A stretch of 64,000 nt of DNA from Arcuatula senhousia (Eukaryota > Mollusca > Bivalvia > Mytilida > Mytilidae): contig OZ020304.1 in the NCBI GenBank assembly GCA_963971305.1, forward strand, positions 16,970,103-17,034,102. The letters run 5' to 3'. The notes under the pieces are model-generated. The model was not told the DNA's origin. It was given only the letters and a program-made list of their open reading frames with translations, and searched no databases. The stretch's first letter is position 1. Each line of letters starts with the position of its first letter. Below are positions 24,165-34,543 of this stretch, piece by piece. The position numbers were made by a program, and so were the translations under genes.

Positions 24165-24300
24165 ATTTAGATATGCTATATATCGATATTTCAAGGAGCA
24201 ACCTCTCATTGGTAGCATTTAAATCAAAACATTGAAAGATCAAATCCAAAACTCTTGAAAACGAAAAGAACTCAAAACCAAAACGTTCGAACATGGGAGC
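24165..24300 (+). repeat. Repeat block R5, copy 1
   Basis: Contains TAGATATGCTATATAT, CAACCTCTCATTGGTAGCAT, AACATTGAAAGATCAAA and GAACTCAAAACCAAAA. A diverged copy in the same orientation lies at 60346-60470. Non-coding. Confidence 0.6.
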
Positions 24301-24586
24301 CAAATCCAGCACCGAGGATATCGACCATGTGCATTACAAGGAAAGAAACCTGGTGTTTTAAACAATGTTGAATTCAAAAATCGGAAATTTCACCACAAAA
24401 TATTATAAATTTTATAGTTAATCGGACGACCAGGCTTGTGATTACCCTGGGGGACCTTTGGTCCACCATCAGCGGTTATCGCCCAAAAAGATTTATTACA
24501 TACTCAAAAAAATCATATTTTCGAATGGTTTTAATGCTTTATATTGAAAGATGTCTCCAAGGGTTTTGTATTCGTACCATTACGTG

Positions 24587-25268
24587 GAAGAGGCAAAGAG
24601 GCACCAATGGGGCATTCGAGTGTCAAAAGTCTGAAAGGGCAACGACGTAAGGGGTAAACACGAGCAAGAACAGCACGAACAAATGCAAAACAGAAAATTA
24701 ACTGACGGAAATCAAAACGCGAACTCAAGTCGTCACATCGTCACATGAGTAAACTCAGGTGCTCCTTAAGAGTAAGCGGTTCCTGTCTGCTAAAGCATTT
24801 TCTTCGTGTTGCTAATTTCTTATTCAGTGTTTTAAATCTGGTAGAGGAAAACAAAACAAATTTCTACGACAAACCAAAATCTGTACTCATTTGAGAGATA
24901 GAAACCCCATATTTGTCGATGAGTGCACGGTGTCTACTGATAACTTTATTGAGTGAATACAACAACCGTGGAGCAACATAACCCTGTGTCAGCAATTTCT
25001 GTGTCAAACGTGACGCTTTGCCAAGGAAATTGATGTAATTCCCACAAGCTCTGGAGTAACGAACCAACTGTGACACGAAGACTCAGTAAGCAAGAGCGAA
25101 CGGAATGTTGATACACAAAAAGGGAAAGTTGACGATTGGAAAGTTGAACTCATCACGTTTGTTATAAAGCTTTGTTGAAAGTCTTCCTCGAGAGTCAATT
25201 TCGAGATGTAGACTCTAAATATGAAGCGGACTTTCTAGAATCTGTTGTGTCCTTTATCTCAATTTCCT
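24587..25268 (-). pseudogene. Reverse transcriptase element, lineage I: C-terminal coding end plus 3' tail
   Basis: On the minus strand the region starts with the post-catalytic segment ELEIKDTTDS. After frame changes it continues with NKRDEFNFPIVNFPFLC, then SQLVRYSRACGNYINFLGKA, LTQKLLTQGYVAPRLL and RALIDKYGVSISQMSTDFG. A stop and a 3' untranslated tail then run to the GAGGCACCAATGGGGCATTC end. The YIDDV core is absent, so the copy is 5'-truncated. At least two frame changes separate the segments. Known relatives are abundant bivalve reverse transcriptases with the FDFSTLYTTIP, GIPMGTNCAPLLADLF and YIDDV motifs of the Penelope-like type. No GIY-YIG endonuclease piece is present here. It cannot produce protein. 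Confidence 0.8.
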
Positions 25269-26770
25269 GTTGATATATAAGATGGAAAAAGTCACCAAAT
25301 CGGGAATATGTTTAAGGTTATCTAATGAATTTTTTCCATTTCATGTAACGAAACATCCCATCATTATCTATACAACGCGGTTCACGAACATATTGTCAAA
25401 GATTACGGTAAAGGGGGAGACTCCTATTATTGAAATCGCGGTACAATTGGTAGTTTTCTAAAATGAAACGGAAACTCAAACGTGAGCTGGAGGTAACATT
25501 TAATTAATTTCTGTTCGTGAACAGGCATTTTGTATTTCAACCCAAAATCATGAAAATCAAAAAACAAAGACACCTTTATTTGGCGTTGCATTAATTGGCC
25601 TTTTGTTTTATGATCTTTTGATCATTTTCCGTCGATGCATCGATTTCAAATGCTTAATAATTATACGTCAATGAAAAGTTTATATCATTTAGTTCTACTC
25701 TTTCTACATATACACGATTTCGGTTTTCTCTAAGTGGTTATGCAATCAATCAATTAATTTAGATTTATATGATCAGTATGGCGTAACTATCAACTAAGAT
25801 TTTAATTGAAATCAAGGAACTAGTAAATAGTGACAATTTAAAACAATTTGATGTCATACCAGTATAACTAATATATTGCCAATAGCTAAATGTCATTAAA
25901 ACAGAACATTTTACATCTTAACAAGCCCACTTACTCCGTAAATAGAGTAGAGATTGACATGATTACAATTTAAAGATTGAATAGCTTTAAGGGTCGTTTG
26001 AATACAAATGGTTAAAAGAAAAAAAATGTAAAAACTATCAGAGAACAGCAGAAGCACTATATGGAAAGATCAAAAGGGAAAAACGGTTATTTTCTATACA
26101 CAGATGTAGTTATTGCTGAGCACAAAATAGCATCGTCTGTGTTGTCTGTCTTTTTTCTTAATTTCAAATAGATGTGTATATAGAATATTTTATGTTTTTA
26201 ATATAAGAAAGGAAATCTAAAGATGCAGTTTCTTTAAGTTCTGCCTCCATATCAATGTTGTTTGGGTTTTTTTAAACATGAATGTGATAAATGAAAATGA
26301 AAAAAAAAACACAATTTTTGACAAATAACAGAAATAAAACACAACCAACTGAAAAATGATTTACAAAATTTTACGATTTTGCTCATTAAAGTGCATAAAT
26401 GATGCTTATCGTTTGAATATTTTACCTGCATTTTAAGTCAAATCAGCTCTCATGTATCTTGAATGGTGTGTCTTGTAAACACAATTATTGCACAGAAATA
26501 AACTTTAACAATTTTTGATTTACATAAATCAACACTCCTTCGCCCAAAAATAAACACCAGCATTATCACAACATATATCTATATTTTTACATAACATACA
26601 ACTTATGATTATTCATATGTTTTTATGTACTAGTTTTTTAAAACCTTTCTTCAGCTGAAAATTTATGACACAAAAATTGGCATAAAAATTAGCCTTTTTG
26701 TATATATTAAAAAGCTTTTGCTCAATTCTAATAAAATCTTAACAGGACATAAAAGGAGATTTGCTAGTTA
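25269..26770. other. AT-rich stretch, no gene seen
   Basis: About 1.5 kb with no supported gene or repeat. A 63-codon plus-strand frame at 25270-25461 is unrecognisable. Confidence 0.45.
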
Positions 26771-28103
26771 AACAAGAGGCTCCCAGGAGCCTGAATCGCT
26801 CACCTGGTCTTAATGTCAACCCTTTGAAGACTTTTGTATAGCTAAATGAGCTGAATGTTTAAGCAATAAAAAGCTTTTCTCTATCTGCAATAGTTTTTAT
26901 TCCAAAGCAAAAAACACTATTTATCACCTTTAAAGGGCCATAACCCCTTAAAGGGGTCATCTGACAACTTCGACCGTAAAAAGACTTTTGTAGAGCTAAT
27001 TAAGCTGAACATTTAAGCAAGCAACATCTTTTCTCTATCTGCAAAAGTTTTCTTTCTTTAGGCCAAATTCACTATTTTTTGCCTTTAAGGGGCCGTAACC
27101 ACTATAAGGGGTCATCTGGCAACTTTGACCCTATGGAAACTTTTATAGAGCTGAAAGAGCTGAACATTTAAGCAAGCAACAACTTTTCTCTATCTGCAAT
27201 AGTTTTCATTCCATAGGCCATGTAGGCCAAACACACTATTTTATGGCTTTAAGGGGCTGTAACCCCTATAGGGGGGTCATCTGACAACTTCCACCATATG
27301 GAGACTTGTGAAGAGCTAAATGAGCTGAACATTTAAGCAAGCAACAGCTTTTCTCTATCTGCAATAGTTTTCATTCTATAGGCCAAAAACTCTATTTTTT
27401 GCCTTTAAGGGGCCGTAACCCCTATAAGGGGTCATCTGACAACTTCGACCCTATGGAAGCTTGTGTAGAGCTAAACTAGCTGAACATTTAAGCAAGCAAC
27501 AGCTTTTCTCTATCTGCAATAGTTTTCATTCTATAGGCCAAAAACTCTATTTTTTGCCTTTAAGGGGCCGTAACCCCTATAAGGGGTCATCTGACAACTT
27601 TGACCTTATGGAGACTATTGTAGAGCTAAATGAGCTGAACATTTAAGCAAGCAACAGCTTCCCTCTATCTGCAATAGTTTTCATTCCATAGGCCAAAAAC
27701 ATGAAAAAATGCTATTTTTCACCTTTAAGGGGCCGTAACTCCCATAAGGGGTCATCTGACAACTTCGACCCAATGGAGACTTTTGTAGAGCTTTTGATGC
27801 TGAAGCAGTAGCGTGCATCAGATTTCATCTATCTCTTATACTTTTTGATTTACAAGCCAAAAACAGTAGTCTGACCCCCCTGGTCTATTTTTAGCAACGT
27901 CCGCCATGTTTTTCGACGAATCAAAAATCCCCACATCAGTTCTGTGGGGGATACCCTAAAGTACCACCAGACCAAATTTGGTTTGAATCTGTGCAGCCGT
28001 TTCAGAGGAGAAGAAGTTTGAAGAAAAGTTAACGACGACGGACGACGACGACGGACGCCAAGTGATGGCAATAGCTCACATGGCCTTTGGCCAGGTGAGC
28101 TAA
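26771..28103 (+). mobile_element. Helitron-like bivalve repeat with ~155-bp core units, copy 1
   Basis: Starts AACAAGAGGCTCCCAGGAGC and TCGCTCACCTGG. It then has about six tandem units of ~155 bases (CTCTATCTGCAATAGTTTTC, GCCTTTAAGGGGCCGTAACC, GGGGTCATCTGACAACTT). A unique tail follows (TCAGTTCTGTGGGGGATACC, ACCAGACCAAATTTGG), then a CGACGACGGACGACG microsatellite. It ends CATGGCCTTTGGCCAGGTGA-GCTAA. The end thus has a GGCC-TTT-GGCC hairpin a few bases before CTAA, as Helitrons do, and CCAGGTGAG is complementary to CTCACCTGG at the start. I recognise the family as widespread in bivalves. The short frames inside are unit translations. No Rep/helicase is present, so the copy is non-autonomous. 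Confidence 0.75.
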
Positions 28104-28732
28104 CAATTTGGGACATCAAACTATTTACATGTCTGACCCTGGGTTACTATCTTGACATTGTTGAGAAAATAGTAAATCCAAAACAGGAGAGGGGTACCTT
28201 TCACATAATACAATACCTGCACAATATCTGAAAATTCCACTTTTCTAGCTATTGATGACACAAAAGTGATTTTTTGGGAGGGAAATGCTTTGCAGACAAG
28301 CCTAAGGGCTGTTCCAGAATTAAATAAGTGGGGGTGGGGGGGGGGGGGGGTTGGGAGGCATTTTTTTCTTTACCCCACCACCAATCTAATAATAATAAGT
28401 TTTTATCATTGTTTCTAAACAAAATCTTTCTCAAACACCCACCACCCACTATATATGTAATAGAAGTTTCTCCCGACCCCCCCCCCCCACACGTAAAATT
28501 ATGGAACAGCCCTACCTAAAGATTGGACAGGTTGAAGCAGTTACTAGACCTGCTTTCATCATTGATGATGAAGGTAAAAGAAGAGTTGACACTAAAGTAT
28601 GTCTCGCCTGTCCCCACCATCACAGAACTCATTGAAGGTCTAGCTGAGCCTTCAGAAAAGTTAAGGTCAAGGTCATGTGACAGATGACAGAATTCCATTT
28701 AACCATCCAGGGATGATTCTACACTAAAATAA
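28104..28732 (+). pseudogene. Exon-like coding fragment between two Helitron-like copies, broken by a MITE
   Basis: Ignoring the small transposon at 28305-28514 and one copy of its CCTA target, a plus-strand frame runs across the junction. It goes from about 28247, just after a pyrimidine-rich TTCCACTTTTCTAG acceptor-like site, to about 28598, where a donor-like GTATGT follows. Segments seen are VIFWEGNALQTSL before the insertion and IGQVEAVTRPAFIIDDEGKR after it. Beyond GTATGT another frame stays open for about 30 codons. Composition is more gene-like than the surroundings. I do not recognise the protein. It could be a host exon captured or stranded between mobile copies, or a piece of an unrelated element. 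The insertion and the interrupted frame make it non-functional as read. Confidence 0.4.
28305..28514. mobile_element. Small inverted-repeat transposon with G/C homopolymer arms
   Basis: Left end AGGGCTGTTCCAGAATTAAA; right end, complemented, AGGGCTGTTCCATAATTTTA. Flanked by CCTA at 28301-28304 and 28515-28518, with one extra A on the right. Inside each terminal repeat is a long homopolymer: a G run around 28329-28350 and a C run around 28480-28492. The two are complementary, so the whole element can fold back. No coding capacity; the two opposing short frames over it are artefacts of the palindromic layout. The 4-bp target duplication does not settle the transposase family. Confidence 0.8.
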
Positions 28733-30223
28733 AACAAGAGGCTCCCAGGAGCCTGAATCGCTCACCTGGTCTTAATGTCAACCCTTTGAAGACTTTTGTA
28801 TAGCTAAATGAGCTGAATGTTTAAGCAATAAAAAGGTTTTCTCTATCTGCAATAGTTTTCATTCCAAAGCAAAAAACACTATTTTTCACCTTTAAAGGGC
28901 CATAACCCCTTAAAGGGGTCATCTGACAACTTCCACCCTAAAAAGACTTTTGTAGAGCTAATTGAGCTGAACATTTAAGCAAGCAACATCTTTTCTCTAT
29001 CTGCAAAAGTTCTTTCTTTAGGCCAAAAACACTTTTTTTTGTCTTTAAGGGGCCGTAACCCCTATAAGGGGTCATCTGGCAACTTTGACCCTATGGAAAC
29101 TTTTGTAGAGCTAAATGAGCTGAACATTTGAGCAAGCAACAACTTTTCTCTATCTGCAATAGTTTTCCTTCCATAGGCCAAATACACTATTTTTTGCCTT
29201 TAAGGGGCTGTAACCCCTATAGGGGGTCATCTGACAACTTCGACCATATGGAGACTTGTGTAGAATTAAATGAGCTGAACATTTAAGCAAGCAACAGCTT
29301 TTCTCTATCTGCAATAGTTTTCATTCTATGGGCCAAAAACTCCATTTTTTGCCTTTAAGGGGCCATAACCCCTATAACGGGTCATCTGACAACTTTGACC
29401 CTATGGAGACTTTTGTAGAGCTAAATGAGCTGAACATTTAAGCAAGCAACAGCTTTTCTCTATCTGCAATAGTTTTCATTCTATAGGCCAAAAACACTAT
29501 TTTTTTACTTTAAGGGGCTGTAACCCCTATAAGGGGTCATCCGACAACTTCGACTCTATGAAGGCATGTGTAGAGCTAAACAAGCTGAACATTTAAGCAA
29601 GCAACAGCTTTTCTCTATCTGCAATAGTTTTCATTCTATAGGCCAAAAACTCTATTTTTTGCCTTTAAGGGGCCATAACCCCTATAAGGGGTCATCTGAC
29701 AACTTTGACCTTATGGAGACTTTTGTAGAGCTAAATGAGCTGAACATTTAAGCAAGCAACAGCTTCTCTCTATCTGCAATAGTTTTCATTCCATAGGCCA
29801 AAAACATGAAAAAATGCTATTTTTCACCTTTAAGGGGCCGTAACTCCCATAAGGGGTCATCTGACAACTTCGACTCAATGGAGACTTTTGTAGAGCTTTT
29901 GATGCTGAAGCAGTATTGTGGCATCAGATTTCATCTATCTCTTATACTTTTTGATTTACAAGCCAAAAACAGTAGTCTGACCCCCCCCTGGTCTATTTTT
30001 AGCAACGGCGGCCATGTTTTTCGACGAATCAAAAATCCCCACATCAGTTCTGTGGGGGATACCCTAAAGTACCACCAGACCAAATTTGGTTTGAATCTGT
30101 GCAGCCGTTTCAGAGGAGAAGAAGTTTGAAGAAAAGTTAACGACGACGACGGACGACGACGACGACGACGACGGACGCCAAGTGATGGCAATAGCTCACA
30201 TGGCCTTTGGCCAGGTGAGCTAA
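28733..30223 (+). mobile_element. Helitron-like bivalve repeat with ~155-bp core units, copy 2
   Basis: Near-identical to copy 1 at both ends (AACAAGAGGCTCCCAGGAGC; GGCCTTTGGCCAGGTGAGCT) and in the tail, with about seven core units instead of six. The (CGA)n tract before the end is longer (about 30145-30175). Same orientation as copy 1, 630 bases downstream. High similarity of the two copies suggests recent activity or local duplication followed by unit gain or loss. The 107- and 128-codon frames on opposite strands over the tail are artefacts of a conserved repeat. Confidence 0.75.
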
Positions 30224-32250
30224 AAAATGCTTTGATATAAACTACGGTGTATACAGAACAGCAGCACAGCATACAATAAATATTCCCTGTGAAAGTAAAA
30301 CACAGCTGTAACATCATGAAAGAGGAAGATTAATAATTAACGACATCAAAATATGTTTTAAAGTGTAAAAGAGTATGCTTACATAAATAAAATAATTAAA
30401 ATGTAACACACATACTGCGATTTTAAACATTAATATGTTTGTGTTATTTCAATACCATATTGCTACACTTATTCATTAACGTTTGAATTTGACATGTGAA
30501 CAAGTAAATTAGTGACTAATCAAATCTTAATCTTACTGATTTATATGATTTTCTCTTTAGAAAGACATATTATCGTCTTTTTTAATCTTGAATTATCGTT
30601 TCATGATATCATGATAGCTGGTTTGAGACTTATAAAATTGTGAATTTTCTCAAATATGACATATTAAATAACGATATGAAAGTTTACATGCGTACAATTT
30701 CATGTTGACAGAAGTAATTGTTAGTTTTAATTCATTCTATAGGTAGAATTATGCTGAATTAAGTATATTGTACGCGCTTAAAATCATTACGGATAACATG
30801 GACAGTTTGTTAAAGTATTAAGCAATGGTACTCTACGACAATTACACATGATGCAGGAAATTTTATTTCCTTTAATGATAGCAACACTTATAAGACTATT
30901 TCAATTCTACTGTCACTACTGTCAAAGTTGTATTACTTTCGATATTTGTTTTAATTCAGGACAAATACATACTCCTAAAGATTCCACTTTGTACAGGTGC
31001 ATGAGGTGTAAATGTCCTGCTTGTTCTTATGCCCTAGGCTTTTTGGGAATATTCTTCAGAACCCCTGATTGTTGTACATTTCTTGTCGTAACAAATTAAC
31101 AAACTTTGCTTACAAGTCGTCAATCAGCTTATGGTTTTTTTACATTTTTTTTTCGACAAATATCTCAGCATTTGACATAGCTTAGTAAAAGGCAATAAAC
31201 AACAAACTTTTTTTTACATTCAAACATCCTTATATGCATCAACCGAAACTCTTCAAATACAAATAAACTGCTATGTTATATGTATGTTTTTGTTACAGCT
31301 TTGTCGAACATATGTATGACTTTGATGCTAATATGGTATGCATTTGCTTCTTTTACATGTATTAAAAAACAATGCATTAATTATATTTTCAAAAAAGTTG
31401 AGCAATCATGCATTAAATGTCTTAGAAACAGCAACTCGCCAATCTCATGATTGTACAGATTTGCATTGCATGTATTCCAAATGAGTATGTCGTCGTTGAA
31501 GCCTTTTATAATTTTTGACGTTTGGCGTAAAAAAAAGTCCAAATGACAAAAACTCCTGAAAGATGACATGATTATTCGGACTACCATGTATGCTTCCAAG
31601 TTCGACTGCTTATTATTTTGAATATTCTAGTGCTTTACATTAAATATTATGTTAGCTTATGCAGTAAAATATTTCTTAGTTTGAACTATAATATATTTTT
31701 GTATCCGTCGGGCTATTTTTATCCCTCAAATTTGCAAATCATATGTTTTCCACGTAACATTTTACATTTATTGACTTGTTTATTTATAAATTTATATACA
31801 CCATTGAACAAAATAACTTTACACGTCGAAATTCGATTTTTAAGGAAATATCCCATCCCGATTTCTATTGTTATATTGTTTATAAAGCAAATAAATTCAA
31901 AAACAAATCTTTGGGAAATAAATAAACATGTTGCAACATGTATGATGCAATTGTATATGTTCCAACATGTACAGCCTGTACTGTACATTTTGCAACATGT
32001 ACAAACTTTTAATGAAATTTGTTCTAACTTGTACAATTGGTCATTAAAGACATTTTTTTCTTGTTTTGAAATAATGATTGTCAAGGATGTAAAAGTCAGC
32101 TTTGAATTATAATTGTATTGGTTTATTATTTTAAAAGTTAATCAGAAACTTTTGTATTAGACCCTTACATTACATCATAATAGACATGAAAGAAATAAAA
32201 AAGATATCTCAATGATCACTCAGCTTAAACTGAGTATATGTGTTAAGTTA
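30224..32250. other. AT-rich stretch with no supported gene
   Basis: About 2 kb. The 164-codon plus-strand frame at 31618-32112 is the longest in the window, but it overlaps a 121-codon frame on the other strand. Its composition is Ile/Leu/Tyr/Phe-rich as AT bias gives, and it shows no domain. At 31925-32035 a set of ACATGT-containing motifs recurs (ACATGTTGCAACATGT, CCAACATGTACAG, GCAACATGTACAAAC), a small palindrome-rich patch. Confidence 0.5.
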
Positions 32251-32435
32251 CTGTATAGCGGGTAATTTTAGCGAGTTGCAAATTTCACGATTTGTATCCA
32301 AAAATGGAGTGATTAATTGTAGCGGTCGTAATTTCTCGTGTTTTCATGATTTAGGGTGCGTTAATAGATATTAACTAAAAATTGGCAATTCCTCTTAAGA
32401 AAATAAGAACCTCGCAAATTTTTCCCGCTATACGG
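32251..32435. mobile_element. Small inverted-repeat transposon with TA target
   Basis: Left end CTGTATAGCGGGTAATTTTA, continuing GCGAG. The right end, complemented, is CCGTATAGCGGGAAAAATTT, continuing GCGAGG. The dinucleotide TA flanks both sides (32249-32250, 32436-32437). Length is 185 bases, too short to code for anything. TA targets and this size are what Tc1/mariner-type transposases leave; the assignment is inference. Confidence 0.8.
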
Positions 32436-32548
32436 TAATACACAACAATGTCGCTGTATTAACTTACTGGCGCATCCTTCCCCCTTTTAATAATCTCCCA
32501 CTAAGCTCAAAAGTTAAATACAATAAAATTCATACCAATAAAATAAAC

Positions 32549-32810
32549 AAAGAGGCACCGAAAGTTCAACGACAAAACCGAACAAGAACAGCACGATAAA
32601 AGAAAAAAACACCCACAAAAATCAACATCAACCGAACAGAAATCACGTCGTAACAAGAGTGAACTAAGGTGGTCCGGAAGAGTAAACAGTTCCAGCATTA
32701 TATAGCACACCCGTCGCGCTGTCAATTTCCAATACAGTGTGTCAAATCCCGTAAAGGAAACCGAAACCGAAACAAATCTCTACGACACACCATATCTGCA
32801 CTCATCTTTA
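32549..32810 (-). repeat. 3' end of reverse transcriptase element, lineage I
   Basis: Minus-strand copy with the tail (AAAGAGGCACCGAAAGTTCA), the coding end (plus strand ATATAGCACACCCGTCGCGC, minus-strand reading TARRVCYIMLE) and the start of the preceding segment (ATCTGCACTCATCTTT). It is joined head-to-head to a plus-strand lineage II fragment at about 32815. Confidence 0.7.
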
Positions 32811-32825
32811 TATCCTCCAGAATTG

Positions 32826-33282
32826 GAATTCACAGACTTTTTGATCAGACACCGATTTCTTCGTGACCGACTTTTGGAGCAGGGCTTTAAGAAAATACGT
32901 CTCATACGATCCCTTAAAAAATTCTTTCTTCGTTATCAGCCACTAGTAGAAAAATTCAAAATTGAGTTAAAAGATATGATAGTTAATTGTTTTAATTAGT
33001 GTTTGACTGGTCTGCTGTACTGAGATGATCACCTCAATATCCCTAGTGTACATGTATCTCACAACTATGTTGTGTTCTATGATCCTAAGATCGCAATGGA
33101 AGAGGGAGGTTTGGCGCCATTAAACCTGGTTTAACCCACCATTTCGTTTGAAATGCCTGTACCAAGTCAGGACCATTACGATCCACCGATTCTCCGGTAT
33201 GACTGATTCGTTTTTGTCATTTTCTCTGGACTATGAGATTGATCATTCAAGTTCGGTAGTTTTGTTCTTACCTTTACTTAGC
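32826..33282 (+). pseudogene. Reverse transcriptase element, lineage II: C-terminal end plus 3' tail
   Basis: Plus-strand frame with RDRLLEQGFKKIRLIRSLKK and RYQPLVEKF followed by a stop at 32997-32999. After that comes the lineage II tail: TGTACTGAGATGATCACCTC, GTTTGGCGCC, ACCTGGTTTAACCCACCATT, TACCAAGTCAGGACCATTAC and GGTAGTTTTGTTCTTACCTT. The order of coding end, stop and tail is the same as on the minus strand at 55.88-56.3 kb. That shows the GTTTGGCGCC repeat seen elsewhere is the 3' end of this element. All catalytic motifs are missing here (5' truncation). Confidence 0.75.
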
Positions 33283-33976
33283 GATAGAAATATTTGTCTT
33301 CGAGATCATGGTATCATGTAAAAATTATTGAGTGAAGACAGCAACCGCAAAAAAAAAACCCTATATTAGCAATTTTTATGTCAAACGATACGCTCTGCCA
33401 AGGAAATAGTTTCACAACATTACGTCATTGCGATGTCATAATTGCAGAAAACTTTAAAAAATGGTTTTGTTTTGTAACAAGCAACTGTTTAAAACTAATT
33501 ATCCATCAAAGTCTTATCTGAAAAATGGATACGAAAATATAACCTGATTGTGGGGCCAAAAGGCAGTTCATGAATTTGAACCTACTCCTTTCAATATAAT
33601 TATGTATCTTATACATGTATGAGAGAGAAATGAGGTATCTTTCTTAGACCAGCAAATTTTCAGCATTGTAAAATTTTGAAAAAGTGGCAAAACCATATTT
33701 AATATTGTTTGGATCATCATGAAAAATTAACTCGATATTTATGTTTTTTTGTTCTCAAAAGCTGTGCAAAATGTCTTTTAAATCACTTGTCATGTTTTCA
33801 AATGATCAACGGTTAACCTTCGGGAGTCGGACAGATGGACAGACACCGAATAAAGCTGAGGTTATAACATTATACCTCGCCACTTGGTGTGTCGGGTATA
33901 AAAATAAGATAAACAGCGATTCAAATATTTTTCAATCCGCCACATGGCATTAGAAGGAGGTCAAATCTATGTTTCT
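33283..33976. other. AT-rich stretch, no gene seen
   Basis: No supported gene. Around 33.82-33.91 kb lies a GC-richer phrase (GGAGTCGGACAGATGGACAG, CGCCACTTGGTGTGTCGGG), possibly the remnant of another dispersed repeat. Confidence 0.4.
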
Positions 33977-34543
33977 TTAAGGTTAGTGAGGACACCTTTC
34001 ATGTGACGAAAAACAGCTAAACATGCAAAAAAAAGTGCAAATGTCACAAATACCTTGAAACTTTTGTTAAATAGTCTCATTTAATTAAACTTTATCAAAA
34101 TTGATTAATCTTAATTCAGATAAAACAATCATTCCGTCATAAATATTTTTTTTCAAATAAAACAAGGGAGATAATCAACTTGAAAAATGACCAAAAAATT
34201 ACAAAGATTTGTATTGTAGACAGAAAAGAAAGCTGGTGACCCCCAGTTTTAATTGATTTATTTCAAAATATATTGTATTTCATTGATTTTTATCAAATAA
34301 AAATAAAATTTAAATTCATGGATTTTTTCTGCGACAAGATTTTATGCTAATTATTTGGCCTTTCATATATAATCTATAGTAATTTGGGAAAACTTTGAGC
34401 CTAAATATTGGGAAAACAAGCCTGGGAAGGGGGGTCCAATATTTTTCACAAGATAAAGTATATACCTAATACTAATATATAAAATAATAGGACATTTTAA
34501 ATTCGGCATTATTTTTGGACTCAGGTGTCCTCACTAACCTTAA
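33977..34543. mobile_element. Small inverted-repeat transposon with TTAA target
   Basis: The left end TTAAGGTTAGTGAGGACACC is mirrored exactly at the right end (AGGTGTCCTCACTAACCTTA then A). Taking TTAA as the duplicated target, the terminal repeat is 17 bases starting GGTTAGTGAGGACACCT, and TTAA is intact on both sides. Length is 567 bases; AT-rich interior without a transposase frame. TTAA targets are the hallmark of piggyBac and Kolobok transposases. Confidence 0.88.

Noticed and set aside
28328..28519. Proline-rich and glycine-rich frames
   Set aside because: They come from the G and C homopolymers of the miniature element at 28305-28514.
26771..30223. CRISPR-like array because of evenly spaced repeats
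   Set aside because: Units are ~155 bp, contiguous and variable, with no short repeat/unique spacer pattern, and the context is eukaryotic.
29806..30317. 107- and 128-codon frames on opposite strands
   Set aside because: They lie in the conserved tail of the Helitron-like repeat and are present, shortened, in copy 1. They reflect repeat conservation, not a gene.
31618..32112. 164-codon plus-strand open frame, the longest in the window
   Set aside because: It overlaps a 121-codon minus-strand frame, has AT-driven Ile/Leu/Tyr/Phe composition, no domain and no sign of splice or start context.
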